NCBI RefSeq assembly: GCF_005877885.1
Contig: NZ_VCHY01000012.1
Location: 1 to 64,000 of the forward strand
Length of the DNA stretch: 64,000 nt
Reading direction: 5' to 3'
DNA from: Labilibacter sediminis
GTDB taxonomy: Bacteria > Bacteroidota > Bacteroidia > Bacteroidales > Marinilabiliaceae
Position 1 is the first letter of the stretch. Every line of letters begins with the position of its first letter. Shown here piece by piece: positions 18,813 to 27,933 of this stretch. The notes below the pieces were generated by a model. That model was not told the DNA's origin. It was given only the letters and a program-made list of their open reading frames with translations, and did not search any database. A program made the position numbers and the translations under genes.

Positions 18813-19778
18813 TCAACAAAACATAAATACACTTCCAAGAATAAATCCAATTACCTTAATACCCACTACTGCTAAAAATAAGAAGGCAATAAGGTATATG
18901 ATGATTTTAAAAACTGATTTAAACACAAAACCAATCACCAACAAGATGAAAGCCAGGATTACAATTCCCGGAAAGTGAAAAAAAGGGGAAAAATACCCCA
19001 TATGAAAACTTGTGTGATGCAAAAAATCAGGATCAAAAACATTAAAATGAATCAAGTTTCCCATAAGTACGGCGGCTCCAATAATGGCAATAACGGCAAT
19101 AATATTTTTATCGCGCTTTGTCATCCTGTTCCACCACGACTCACTCTTTTTATAGGCCTTAGTTTCTCGCACCTTACTAAAGCGTTGCTTCACATCTTCA
19201 TATTCGTTCCTTATGGCCTTTTCAATGTTGCTAATGGTAACATTTTCACCTCGCATCTCCAGCTTTTGGGCAGTCGTAATTGCAGCTGGAACAACAATCC
19301 AAAGAATAATATAAACCGGAACAACAATACCTAAGCTTAAGAATGGAAGAATAGCAAAAATAATACGCACCAATACCGGATCAATATTTAAATAAGCCGC
19401 AATACCACCACAAACACCGCCCAACACTCTGTTATCTATATCTCTGTAAAGTCTTTTGCGTGATTTTGTATTTACATATTCAGCGTGAATAGTTTCCTCC
19501 TCGGACTCAACAAATTCACCTTCAAAATCTTCGGGTTGCCCCATCTTGCTCATCACTTCTTCAACCATTTGAAGATTTACCACACCGTTTTTATCACTTA
19601 CTTTTTCTCCAAACAGTTCAGCGATACGGCTCTCTATATCTGAAATAATCTCCTGACCTTCCTCCTGCTTCTTAAAATATCTTTCGAGCTTATCCAAGTA
19701 ATCTCTTAACCTGGCAAATGCATCATCATCGATATAAAAAACTCTGCCGCTTAAATTTATATTTACTGTCTTTCTCAT
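18813..19778 (-). CDS. PspC-domain membrane protein (paralogue 2)
   Basis: 321 aa, with the same layout as the downstream gene: N-terminal domain (MRKTVNINLSGRVFYIDDDA; ISDIESRIAELF) and PspC domain at about 108-175 (YRDIDNRVLGGVCGGIAAYL, VPVYIILWIVVPAA). Three or four additional membrane helices lie from about 222 to the end (FKSVFKIIIYLIAFLFLAVV). It lacks the long C-terminal soluble domain of its neighbour. The two genes are an old tandem duplication, divergent at the residue level but colinear. It begins 15 bases after the PadR gene, so expression should be under PadR control. Confidence 0.8.
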   Translation of the reverse strand: MRKTVNINLSGRVFYIDDDAFARLRDYLDKLERYFKKQEEGQEIISDIESRIAELFGEKVSDKNGVVNLQMVEEVMSKMGQPEDFEGEFVESEEETIHAEYVNTKSRKRLYRDIDNRVLGGVCGGIAAYLNIDPVLVRIIFAILPFLSLGIVVPVYIILWIVVPAAITTAQKLEMRGENVTISNIEKAIRNEYEDVKQRFSKVRETKAYKKSESWWNRMTKRDKNIIAVIAIIGAAVLMGNLIHFNVFDPDFLHHTSFHMGYFSPFFHFPGIVILAFILLVIGFVFKSVFKIIIYLIAFLFLAVVGIKVIGFILGSVFMFC

Positions 19779-19793
19779 GATATTTAGTTTTTG

Positions 19794-20120
19794 CTAGTCT
19801 TTATTAATAAATGATACGGCAGTAACCAATTCGTGCCATGATGTATTTAACTCACCTAAAAATTCTTTACCCCTATCTGTAAGTTCGTAATACTTACGCG
19901 GTGGTCCCTGAGTTGATTCCTCCCATCTGTAACCTAATAAACCGGCATTTTTTAAACGTGTTAAAAGCGGATACAAAGTACCTTCTACTACAATCATCTT
20001 AGCCTCTTTTAACTCGTTTATGATGTCGGAGGCATATTTATCACTTCGCGAAAGAATAGAAAGTATGCAATATTCCAATACTCCCTTTCTCATTTGTGCT
20101 TTAGTATTTTCAACCTTCAT
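19794..20120 (-). CDS. PadR-family transcriptional repressor
   Basis: 108 aa, the usual size of the short PadR subfamily. The winged-helix pattern is clear: RKGVLEYCILSILSRSDKYA, EGTLYPLLTRLKNAGLL, GPPRKYYELTDRGKEFL. Such proteins repress neighbouring operons, often for membrane or transport genes, and are released by small molecules or stress signals. It precedes the two PspC genes and lies 38 bases after a small membrane protein, so it is probably autoregulated within this operon. The effector is unknown. Confidence 0.88.
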   Translation of the reverse strand: MKVENTKAQMRKGVLEYCILSILSRSDKYASDIINELKEAKMIVVEGTLYPLLTRLKNAGLLGYRWEESTQGPPRKYYELTDRGKEFLGELNTSWHELVTAVSFINKD

Positions 20121-20158
20121 AGCTATATCTCCTCCTGATTTAAAATCTTAATTCTACT

Positions 20159-20368
20159 TTATAAACTTATTGTAATCTCCCTGCCTATTGAAAAACCAAC
20201 AAAAGTAGCTTCGCTGCTATATGCGGCTTCTTTGTAGTCATCAGCTTCTTTGCAACACGAATCTCCATGCGATTGAAAGAAGCTTGCAGGTAGTACCGGA
20301 ACAATCAGCATCATAAACAATACAATAGCTGAGATTGTGATTACTATTTTATTCCCGGATAATTTCAT
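20159..20368 (-). CDS. Small exported or membrane protein, function unknown
   Basis: 69 aa. MKLSGNKIVITISAIVLFMMLIVP is an N-terminal hydrophobic helix or signal peptide. The rest is short and polar, with a CC pair (SHGDSCCKEADDYKEA). The ATG at 20368 lies about 37 bases after a promoter-like TATATTTG, which supports expression as the first gene of the PadR/PspC operon. I do not recognise the family. Confidence 0.5.
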   Translation of the reverse strand: MKLSGNKIVITISAIVLFMMLIVPVLPASFFQSHGDSCCKEADDYKEAAYSSEATFVGFSIGREITISL

Positions 20369-20404
20369 CGTACAATACCTTTTTTAACATTGAATTTGGT
20401 ATTA

Positions 20405-20437
20405 CAAATATATGGCTTTTATTAGGTACTATGCAAT
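20405..20437 (-). promoter_or_regulatory. Bacteroidota-type promoter of the PadR/PspC operon
   Basis: On the minus strand a -7 box TATATTTG lies at 20412-20405. An ATTG (-33-like) lies 21 bases upstream at 20437-20434. This fits the TTTG/N19-21/TAnnTTTG pattern. Confidence 0.5.
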
Positions 20438-20621
20438 ACATATTACTATATTTTTTCAAAATATTTTTGCAACTATTCCCTTAGGCTCTAATAATCAAAC
20501 CTTTAACTTCGCCCGATTTTTTTTAAACTTCTACTGTAATAATCATAACATCAGAGATATATGGGTATAAAAACGCCCATTCCCCTTTTACTACTCCTCA
20601 AAAAATGAAACTTTAAGGCAC

Positions 20622-20656
20622 TAAAAAAGGCATCCTTCATATGAAAGATGCCTTCA
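20622..20656 (-). terminator. Rho-independent terminator of trpS
   Basis: On the minus strand AAGGCATCTTTCAT pairs with ATGAAGGATGCCTT (one mismatch). A run of T follows, 22 bases after the trpS stop codon. Confidence 0.88.
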
Positions 20657-20678
20657 AAAATACCTTTATTAAATTTTA

Positions 20679-21668
20679 CTAAAATCTCTTTAAGCCAATT
20701 ATCTGTCTGACCTCTTCAACGGTTTGAGCCGCACTTTCCTGTGCTTTTTCTCTTCCCATTTTCACCACTTTTCTTAGATATTCTTCGTCCTCTCTGATAG
20801 ACACAATTTTTTCACGAATAGGTGTGGTAAATTTATTGATATCCTCAGCCAACTGCTTTTTTAAATCTCCATAACGAATTTCGCAAGAAGCATATTTATC
20901 TTTAAAATACTGAAGCGTATCTGGTGTAGAAACTACTTCCATTAAAGTAAACAAGTTTTGGATAGGCTCTGTAATTGGTGAATTTGGTTCTGTTGGTCCA
21001 CTATCAGTAACCGCTCTCATTACTTTTTTCTGTAATGGTTTTGGTTCATCAATTAAATAAATTCCATTGCCTTCTGATTTTCCCATTTTACCAGATCCGT
21101 CTAAGCCCGGTATCTTAACCAATGCTTCGCCATAATTAAACGATTGAGGTATTTTAAAATACTCTTGCTTATACATATGGTTAAAACGACCTGCAAACTT
21201 ACGAGTCATCTCAAGGTTTTGTTCCTGATCTTTACCCACAGGCACTTTATCGGCTTTATGAATTAGAATATCGGCAGCCATCAAAACCGGATATGTAAGC
21301 AAACCTGCATTTACATTATTGGGCTGTTTACGCGCTTTATCTTTAAACGATGTTGTACGCTCCAGCTCACCTAAATAAGCATTCATTCCTAAAAGCATAC
21401 TTAACTCTGCAATAGCAGGCACATCACTCTGAATATAAATGGTAGATTTTTCCGGATCTAAGCCACATGCTAAATACTCTGCCAATACCTGACGAACATT
21501 ATTGTGCAAATCCTGAGGGGTTGGATGCGTGGTTAATGAATGGTAATCTGCAATAAAAAAGTAACAATTATACTCATCCTGCATACGCAAAAAATTCTTA
21601 ACTGCTCCAAAATAATTTCCTAAATGTAAGTTTCCGGTTGGTCGGATCCCGCTCACTACCGTTTGCAT
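20679..21668 (-). CDS. trpS: Tryptophanyl-tRNA synthetase
   Basis: 329 aa, normal for bacterial TrpRS (class Ic). The protein starts with SGIRPTGNLHLGNYFGA, which contains the HIGH-type signature (residues 14-17). The KMSKS-type loop is KMGKSEGNG near residue 195. The enzyme charges tRNA-Trp in the cytoplasm. It stands alone with its own terminator. Nothing unusual is seen. Confidence 0.97.
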   Translation of the reverse strand: MQTVVSGIRPTGNLHLGNYFGAVKNFLRMQDEYNCYFFIADYHSLTTHPTPQDLHNNVRQVLAEYLACGLDPEKSTIYIQSDVPAIAELSMLLGMNAYLGELERTTSFKDKARKQPNNVNAGLLTYPVLMAADILIHKADKVPVGKDQEQNLEMTRKFAGRFNHMYKQEYFKIPQSFNYGEALVKIPGLDGSGKMGKSEGNGIYLIDEPKPLQKKVMRAVTDSGPTEPNSPITEPIQNLFTLMEVVSTPDTLQYFKDKYASCEIRYGDLKKQLAEDINKFTTPIREKIVSIREDEEYLRKVVKMGREKAQESAAQTVEEVRQIIGLKRF

Positions 21669-21902
21669 AATATTCTATTGTTTTGTAATTCTTACTCAGT
21701 AATATAATTGACCGACAAAAATGCCAATTATTTCTTAAATCTTCATAAGATGTTAGGATAGTTTTTAGAAAACTTGCTCTTGTTACGAAATATTCTTTCA
21801 CAAAGAACATCAAATTGCAACTTAAAAGTAATTAGTGATTGAAAAATGGAAAGAAGAAAGAAGAAATTACTCACTAATTAGATAGGGCTTGAAGGAAATA
21901 AA

Positions 21903-21924
21903 AAATGCCCCTTTCGGGGCATTT
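21903..21924 (-). terminator. Rho-independent terminator of the small lipoprotein gene
   Basis: AAATGCCCC and GGGGCATTT form a perfect 9-base stem around a four-base loop, with T-rich sequence following on the minus strand. Confidence 0.92.
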
Positions 21925-21928
21925 ATCA

Positions 21929-22141
21929 CTATTGAATTGAATCACCAACTACTTCTTCAACTACTTCTAAAGAATCAGCTACTTCTACTATAGTAGAATC
22001 GGCAGCTTTTACTTCTTCAATAACTTCTACTGCTTCAACTTTTGTTTCTTCCTGAACAGCTTCAGCTTTTTTCTCTTTTTTTCCGCCACAGCTAACAGCT
22101 ATTAGGCCTAAGAACATTGCAGATAATAATAAATTTTTCAT
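21929..22141 (-). CDS. Small acidic lipoprotein, function unknown
   Basis: 70 aa. MKNLLLSAMFLGLIAVSCGGKK is a lipoprotein signal with lipobox AVSC, Cys18 being the lipidated residue. The mature part is a low-complexity Glu/Val/Ala tail (EAVQEETKVEAVEVIEEV) of the kind seen in small Bacteroidota lipoproteins. A strong terminator follows five bases after the stop, which supports a real gene. No function can be assigned. Confidence 0.7.
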   Translation of the reverse strand: MKNLLLSAMFLGLIAVSCGGKKEKKAEAVQEETKVEAVEVIEEVKAADSTIVEVADSLEVVEEVVGDSIQ

Positions 22142-22504
22142 TTTTGAGGTTTAAGAAATTAATAAATGTGTGAACTGGTCACTATATTAGTAAATGACTT
22201 TACATGTAATACCTAAAATTTACACTCTATCTGCTAAATTCTCCATATTCCCTATCACTTTGTATGTATGAAACAAAATGACGTTCATCCTCAATATAAA
22301 CCCTACATCTAACTCTCCAATGCATTGATTTACGTAGCACCACTTAAATAGTTACATTTTTTTTGCATGACCCTATGTAATTTTCTCAAGGCAATTATAA
22401 CAAACAACCTCTTTTTATCACTACCAACACAAAATACAATAGGGGTAAAATGAAAAAAGCCACATTTTAACAATGCAGCTTACATATAATTTACACATCA
22501 AGTG
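22142..22504. other. Intergenic region between tsaE and the small lipoprotein
   Basis: This is 363 AT-rich bases. I see no gene, strong hairpin or convincing TAnnTTTG promoter in it. Confidence 0.5.
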
Positions 22505-22930
22505 TTATTTTAACTCAACAACCTCAACCTGTCGGGTCATATCTTCTAATACAGTAATTTTTACGTCATAACGTTTTTGAGGAAGTAAAGAACTTATTTT
22601 TTCAGGCCATTCCACAAAGCAGTAATTACCTGAGAAAAAATAATCTTCATAACCCAAATCGAAAGCTTCTTCTTCTTCCTTTAATCTGTAAAAATCAAAA
22701 TGATATACTTGATCCCCAGCATCTGTATCGTACTCGTTAACAATAGCAAAAGATGGGCTATTAACCACATCAACCACTTTTAGCTCCTCGCATAAAGCCT
22801 GGATAAAAGTTGTTTTACCTGCCCCCATAGCGCCATAAAAACAAAAAACCGCAGGCTGCTTAAATGTTTGTAAAAACTCTCGGGCTACTTGATCTATCTT
22901 ATCGATAGAAGGGATTAAAAATGTATTCAT
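22505..22930 (-). CDS. tsaE: tRNA threonylcarbamoyladenosine biosynthesis ATPase TsaE
   Basis: 141 aa, the typical size. The Walker A motif is GAMGAGKTTFIQAL at about residues 34-47. Family signatures NSPSFAIVNEY and VYHFDFYRL lie at about 77-102, and FVEWPEKI follows. TsaE works with TsaB and TsaD to make the t6A modification at position 37 of ANN-decoding tRNAs. The gene starts four bases after the porX stop codon, so it is probably translated from the same mRNA as porX and the porW/sprE-like gene. Confidence 0.95.
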   Translation of the reverse strand: MNTFLIPSIDKIDQVAREFLQTFKQPAVFCFYGAMGAGKTTFIQALCEELKVVDVVNSPSFAIVNEYDTDAGDQVYHFDFYRLKEEEEAFDLGYEDYFFSGNYCFVEWPEKISSLLPQKRYDVKITVLEDMTRQVEVVELK

Positions 22931-22934
22931 GAAA

Positions 22935-24500
22935 TTATTTGTTCTTAGGTGTTAAAACTACATAAGGTATTAACATTTCTTCCATGGAAACACCTCCATG
23001 CTGAAAGGTATCTTTATAATAACTTACATAATGATTGTAATTATTAGGATATGCAAAAAAGTCGTCGTTGGTAGCAAAAACATACCTGGTTGATACATTT
23101 ACTTTGGGTAAATCAATTGTATCTGGTTTTGTTACTTCAAAAACCTCTTTGGCTTTATATGCTAAATTTTTTCCTTGCTTATATCGTAAATTGGTCGTAA
23201 TGGTTTTATCGCCTACAACCTTAATCGGGTTTTTTACCCGAATTGTTCCATGGTCGGTGGTGATAATAATTTTCACATCCTCATTTTCCAATCGATCTAA
23301 AAGCTCTTTCATCACCGAATGTAAAAACCATGATTTACTCAACGAGCGATAAGCTGACTCATCATTGGCCAGTTCTTTAATCATTTTACTTTCGGTTCGG
23401 GCATGAGATAACATATCAACAAAATTAAAAACAACAACCGAAAGATCATTGTTCAACATGTTATTATAATTATCCATCAATTGCTTACCCGATTCAATAT
23501 TATTTATTTTTTGATACGAATAATTTACTTTCTTGCGAAAACGATCAAAAAATGTCCCTATCAACTCTGATTCAAACTGATTTTTACTTCCTTCTTCGTG
23601 TTCATCCAACCAATACTGAGGGTATATTTCTTTAATTTTAGCAGGCATAAGGCCGGAAAAAAGACTGTTACGTGCAAACTGGGTAGCTGTTGGCAAAATA
23701 CTACTATACAATTCTTCCTGCTCCATGCGAAAAGCTTTTAATAACTCTTGCTTTAACATTACCCATTGGTCATACCTGAAGTTATCAATGACTAACATAA
23801 ATACTTTTTCACCCTTTTCGAGCAAAGGTAATGTCACTTCTTTCATCAATTGATGTGACAACAAAGGCGTATTCTCATCCGGATTATTTATCCAATCGAA
23901 GTAATTCCTCTTTACATATTTGGCAAAAGCATGATTGGCTTCGGTCTTTTGCATCTTAAGCACTTCATCCATTTCACCCTTGGTATCTTCCAGCTCAATT
24001 TCCCAATGAACCAACTGTTTATATACCTCTGCCCAATCTTTAAAGCTATAAGAATCATTAATTTTCAGACCTATTTTACCAAACTCTGTCTGATAACTAC
24101 TCGTTGTTTTTTCGGCAACTAACCTACGCTGGTCTACATGTTTTTTAATGGTTAATAATATCTGATTAGGATTAACCGGCTTAATAAGATAATCTGAAAT
24201 TTTACTACCAATAGCCTGATCCATTATATCCTCTTCCTCACTTTTAGTAATCATTACCACAGGAAGTTCAGGTTTCTTATTTTTTAACCTGGTTAACACC
24301 TCTAACCCACTCAATCCAGGCATATTTTCATCCAGAAATATCAAATCAAAGTGCTCCTCATCCACCATAGCCAACGCATCCTGCCCATTGTTGGCCGTGC
24401 TCACACCAAAGCCTTTTTCTTTTAAATACAGTATATGAGCCTTTAATAGATCTATTTCATCATCCACCCATAAAATTTTTACTTTACGCATATCACTCAT
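22935..24500 (-). CDS. porX: T9SS regulator PorX: response regulator with PglZ phosphatase-superfamily domain
   Basis: 521 aa. The receiver domain (about 1-130) has acidic residues D13-D14-E15 in LWVDDE, phospho-acceptor D57 (FLDENMP) and the conserved IKP motif. The C-terminal PglZ domain shows alkaline-phosphatase-superfamily metal and nucleophile candidates: VIDNFRYDQW, PTATQFARNS, VDMLSHAR, TTDHGT and QHGGVSMEE. PorX of Porphyromonas acts with PorY and SigP to control T9SS gene expression and is linked to gliding motility in relatives. The start may be ATG 24500 or ATG 24491, three codons further in. It follows the PorW/SprE-like gene by 13 bases and precedes tsaE, an informative linkage to secretion. 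Its cognate kinase is not in the window. Confidence 0.92.
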   Translation of the reverse strand: MSDMRKVKILWVDDEIDLLKAHILYLKEKGFGVSTANNGQDALAMVDEEHFDLIFLDENMPGLSGLEVLTRLKNKKPELPVVMITKSEEEDIMDQAIGSKISDYLIKPVNPNQILLTIKKHVDQRRLVAEKTTSSYQTEFGKIGLKINDSYSFKDWAEVYKQLVHWEIELEDTKGEMDEVLKMQKTEANHAFAKYVKRNYFDWINNPDENTPLLSHQLMKEVTLPLLEKGEKVFMLVIDNFRYDQWVMLKQELLKAFRMEQEELYSSILPTATQFARNSLFSGLMPAKIKEIYPQYWLDEHEEGSKNQFESELIGTFFDRFRKKVNYSYQKINNIESGKQLMDNYNNMLNNDLSVVVFNFVDMLSHARTESKMIKELANDESAYRSLSKSWFLHSVMKELLDRLENEDVKIIITTDHGTIRVKNPIKVVGDKTITTNLRYKQGKNLAYKAKEVFEVTKPDTIDLPKVNVSTRYVFATNDDFFAYPNNYNHYVSYYKDTFQHGGVSMEEMLIPYVVLTPKNK

Positions 24501-24513
24501 GGCTCAAATATTT

Positions 24514-27500
24514 TCAATAGTTTATTTTATAAAATTGCTGGTATAGTTCAAATGATTTTTCATCCTTGAGGCGATGGAAATTATCATTTGTAATCTCCCA
24601 TAAATAATGTTTTGTTCTGGATATTTCTCGCATTAAAAAGCTATTCCCCTTCACCTTAGCTAAAAACGCCTTGGCTTCCATGGCATCTTTAAAACCATCA
24701 ACTTTAATATAAAAATAATCAGAACCCAACGCATCAAACTCCACATCAAACTTAGTACCATAATTACTCTTTGTGTAATTCTTAAATACAGTTCCGGTTC
24801 TCATTGTATTAATTCTGCCTTTTTTAAACAAGATAATTGCACAATGCGTTCCTGGTTCAACTACAAACTCTACCGAAGGTTTTATGCTATCCTCAGTTTT
24901 ACTTACTTCAGGAACTAAATCTTCTTTTAACAAGGTATCATCAGGCTGCAAAGCTTTATTAACAACCTCAGTCGTTTCTTCACCTTTTGTTCTGGCAGCA
25001 ATAATTTTTTCCTTCTCCACCTTTTCCTCAACAACTTCTTTCAGCGTATCTACAACAGGCTGAATTTCTTGTTCGTCTTTTACTTTGGGTTCAGCAATAT
25101 TTTCTTCAACTGTTGGTAATTGCTCCGGTTCTGTATTCTTTTCCTCTACTTCCTGAATCTCCTCTTGTTGGTTCTTAAAGGCATCCGCTGATAAATAATT
25201 TTCGCTAAAGAAATGGTCATAGCCCTCTTTATCTCCGGAAGACAATAAGAAATCTAGGTTATAATCATGAATAACAAACAACTTATAAGTATCTAAGTTA
25301 TCCACACTAAAGATATCATCTCGTTCGCGCAATGCATAAAAATAATCCAGAGCCTCCAAACGGTTATTAAAGCCTCCCACACTAAATATAGGCGTTCCAT
25401 CCGGAAGTTTAGAGCTACTCATTTCATAATCATTCATTAAAAACTTAGAGAAGTTATAATCGGCAATATTAAACTTGAGTCTGTTTAAATCTGCTTCCTT
25501 ATTAACCAATAATATTAAATTGTGTTTTGCTTTATTATCCACCACATAAGATGTAGCCACTTCTTCACTTTCACCTGCCTGACTCCTATCTCTTATTTGT
25601 TCCTCTTTTAATTCATTTGATCGTAATGTCACTAAATTTGAACTTACCGGCCCCTTCACCGGAACGCGACCTTTTTCGTATAACTTTAACATTTCAATGG
25701 CCAAAGGTGCCACTTCACTATCGCCATAATTATCACGAATATCAATTAGCTCTTTTTCAAAATCAGGTAGCTGTCCTAATTTGGCATAAGACAATCCGGC
25801 CAGAAATTTAAATTTAGGCAACAACTCATTATCGTCATCTATTTGTACAGCTTCTTTGGCATTGGCAATAGGAGAATTAAATTCATTAAACAGATAAGAT
25901 GAATATGATTGCTGATAAAGATCTTCCATCCTTTGTCTTTCCTCTTCTTTCTTCTTAAAGAAATCCGGATCATTTAAAAATGCAGTAAACTCTCCATCTG
26001 GGAATTGAGTCAACAGTTGTTTTTTAACCTGCGCCATTCCTTCAGCATCACCCTGAGCCTGATAGCATAAATATAAATTCATTAAAGCATCTTCGAGATA
26101 CACACCATCCGGAAATCTGGAAATTAGTTCTTTAAAAACTTCAATAGCAAAAGGAATATTGATTAATTCATCTTTATAAATTAAGCCCATAGATAGCAGA
26201 CTCTCTTCTATGCTGCTGTTAGAAGCCTGTATTTTTTCCGCTGTTAATGGTAAATCATTTAAATAAAAGTTACGACTCAAAGGATTAGTTTCCTTAACTA
26301 TAGTGACATTATCAACCGAGTCCTGAGCTAAACTATCCATTGGGAAACCATCTGTTTCACTGAACATTCCGGCAGGATCATCAAAATCAGAAGACTCTAC
26401 TACTACCTCTTTATTTGTCCTTCTCCAGTTATCCTCTAACTTGCGTCTTCCCCATCTTTTTTCAAACTCCATTTTACCCATAGCCACCGAGTTTGGGTTA
26501 TAAAAATACCACTTACCTCCTTGTGAAGCACCTGCCCTTTGACTATATGAATTATCAAAAAACATATCGCCTCCATTCATGAGTTCCTCTTTTCTCTTTA
26601 ACTCTGCAGCTCTTTTCTTTTCATCCTCAATCAACTGATCAATAAAAGCCATTCTTGCGTTTTCGCTTAAAGCGGCAATTCTTTGCAAACTATCCTCACG
26701 CTCCACTGTGTTGATATGGTAAACCAAATCATTTAAACTGGCATGTAAGTCCTGTACCTGTTCCAGTTCAGGAAAACTTTCATTTAAATTAATGATGGCG
26801 GAATCTAAATTATAATAAGCTTCGATGTACTCAGGCTTATCGTAATGCATCAAACCCATTTCATAAAACGACAATCCTTTCTGATGATTATTGTCGATAC
26901 TTTTTTGAATAGACAACAGGAAGTTTTCGCTTGCATTTTCTTCTTGATCCTCGGCCTTATATGCCATGGCCAATGCATAATAAATTTGGTCCTCGTAATC
27001 GATATTTCGCTTATCCCTCAAAAGTTTTTTTATTTCCTTTTGCACAGCAGCTAACCCACCTTCACCAAACATTACACTCGCCCTGTTAACCTTTGCATTA
27101 AAAGCCATTTCGTAAGGCGGGTTGGACTTAATAACAGCACTGTATGCTTCACTGGCATTGCTATATTGTTTGAGTTTATGATATAACTGGGCCAAAATAA
27201 AATTAAAACGTCGGTAGTAATATTTGGACCAGGCCCCGTCAATGGCCTCTTTTAAAAAAGGAATAGCCTCTTCGTACATTCCCTGACGGATATAAAAGTC
27301 GGCATAAGTGGCTGCAAAAAAACCATACAATTTATCGGGAGCCTTTCCTTCAATATCATAATTATCCAACAATAATTTTGCCTTGGCATAATCATTTAAT
27401 TCAATGGATGCTCTGGCATTCCATATTTCTGCCTCGTACCATTCAGGCCCAGGTCTAAACTCCCGAAACATAAAAGAAAACCCCTGCTGCGCCACATAGT

Positions 27501-27933
27501 ATTCCTGCTTATAAAAATGAGCTTTACCAATTAGCAGATAAGCATTATCTACCCATTTATTAAACTCGTTTTGACTCAGAAATTTTTGGTAACGGACGGA
27601 TTGATCACCGCTTTTCTTTTCCGGTTTTTTACGAATGGAATGCTTTTTAATCAGCTTGGTGCCTTTTTCAATAGCCCTATCCATCTGACCTGATGCTACA
27701 CCAGCATTTTCCGCCTTAGACTCAGGAAAAACAGGCAAAATATGAGAATAGTCATCCACATTACCTTCTTCAACAGATCTCACCCCCTCTTTAAAACTCT
27801 CATTACCATTAAAATACACATTATAATGAGCGGTTAAATTGTGATAATTTCTGCTAAGCCAGGTATTTTTTTTAGTAGAACACCCTGATATCAGCACCAA
27901 TATGAATAAGAAATATATGTTTTTAATCTTCAT
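24514..27933 (-). CDS. PorW/SprE-type TPR lipoprotein of the type IX secretion system
   Basis: 1139 aa from the ATG at 27933. The lipobox is LISGC with Cys18, and the next residues STKKNTWLSRNYHNLTAHYN match the SprE/PorW N-terminus. Many TPR-type helical repeats follow (for example WVDNAYLLIGKAHFYKQEYY and RRFNFILAQLYHKLKQYSNA). Later there are charged, low-complexity linkers (residues about 965-1040, rich in E, V and K) and two related C-terminal modules, one before and one after the linker. PorW/SprE is an outer-membrane lipoprotein needed for T9SS and gliding. An upstream in-frame start at 27984 would lie inside the promoter-like box at 27982-27989, so 27933 is favoured. porX follows 13 bases downstream. 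Confidence 0.88.
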   Translation of the reverse strand: MKIKNIYFLFILVLISGCSTKKNTWLSRNYHNLTAHYNVYFNGNESFKEGVRSVEEGNVDDYSHILPVFPESKAENAGVASGQMDRAIEKGTKLIKKHSIRKKPEKKSGDQSVRYQKFLSQNEFNKWVDNAYLLIGKAHFYKQEYYVAQQGFSFMFREFRPGPEWYEAEIWNARASIELNDYAKAKLLLDNYDIEGKAPDKLYGFFAATYADFYIRQGMYEEAIPFLKEAIDGAWSKYYYRRFNFILAQLYHKLKQYSNASEAYSAVIKSNPPYEMAFNAKVNRASVMFGEGGLAAVQKEIKKLLRDKRNIDYEDQIYYALAMAYKAEDQEENASENFLLSIQKSIDNNHQKGLSFYEMGLMHYDKPEYIEAYYNLDSAIINLNESFPELEQVQDLHASLNDLVYHINTVEREDSLQRIAALSENARMAFIDQLIEDEKKRAAELKRKEELMNGGDMFFDNSYSQRAGASQGGKWYFYNPNSVAMGKMEFEKRWGRRKLEDNWRRTNKEVVVESSDFDDPAGMFSETDGFPMDSLAQDSVDNVTIVKETNPLSRNFYLNDLPLTAEKIQASNSSIEESLLSMGLIYKDELINIPFAIEVFKELISRFPDGVYLEDALMNLYLCYQAQGDAEGMAQVKKQLLTQFPDGEFTAFLNDPDFFKKKEEERQRMEDLYQQSYSSYLFNEFNSPIANAKEAVQIDDDNELLPKFKFLAGLSYAKLGQLPDFEKELIDIRDNYGDSEVAPLAIEMLKLYEKGRVPVKGPVSSNLVTLRSNELKEEQIRDRSQAGESEEVATSYVVDNKAKHNLILLVNKEADLNRLKFNIADYNFSKFLMNDYEMSSSKLPDGTPIFSVGGFNNRLEALDYFYALRERDDIFSVDNLDTYKLFVIHDYNLDFLLSSGDKEGYDHFFSENYLSADAFKNQQEEIQEVEEKNTEPEQLPTVEENIAEPKVKDEQEIQPVVDTLKEVVEEKVEKEKIIAARTKGEETTEVVNKALQPDDTLLKEDLVPEVSKTEDSIKPSVEFVVEPGTHCAIILFKKGRINTMRTGTVFKNYTKSNYGTKFDVEFDALGSDYFYIKVDGFKDAMEAKAFLAKVKGNSFLMREISRTKHYLWEITNDNFHRLKDEKSFELYQQFYKINY

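Larger units (their letters stand above)
20369..20678. other. Divergence-free intergenic region between trpS and the PadR operon
   Basis: This region holds the promoter of the PadR/PspC operon (20405-20437) and the trpS terminator (20622-20656). Between them is AT-rich DNA with no gene. Confidence 0.6.
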
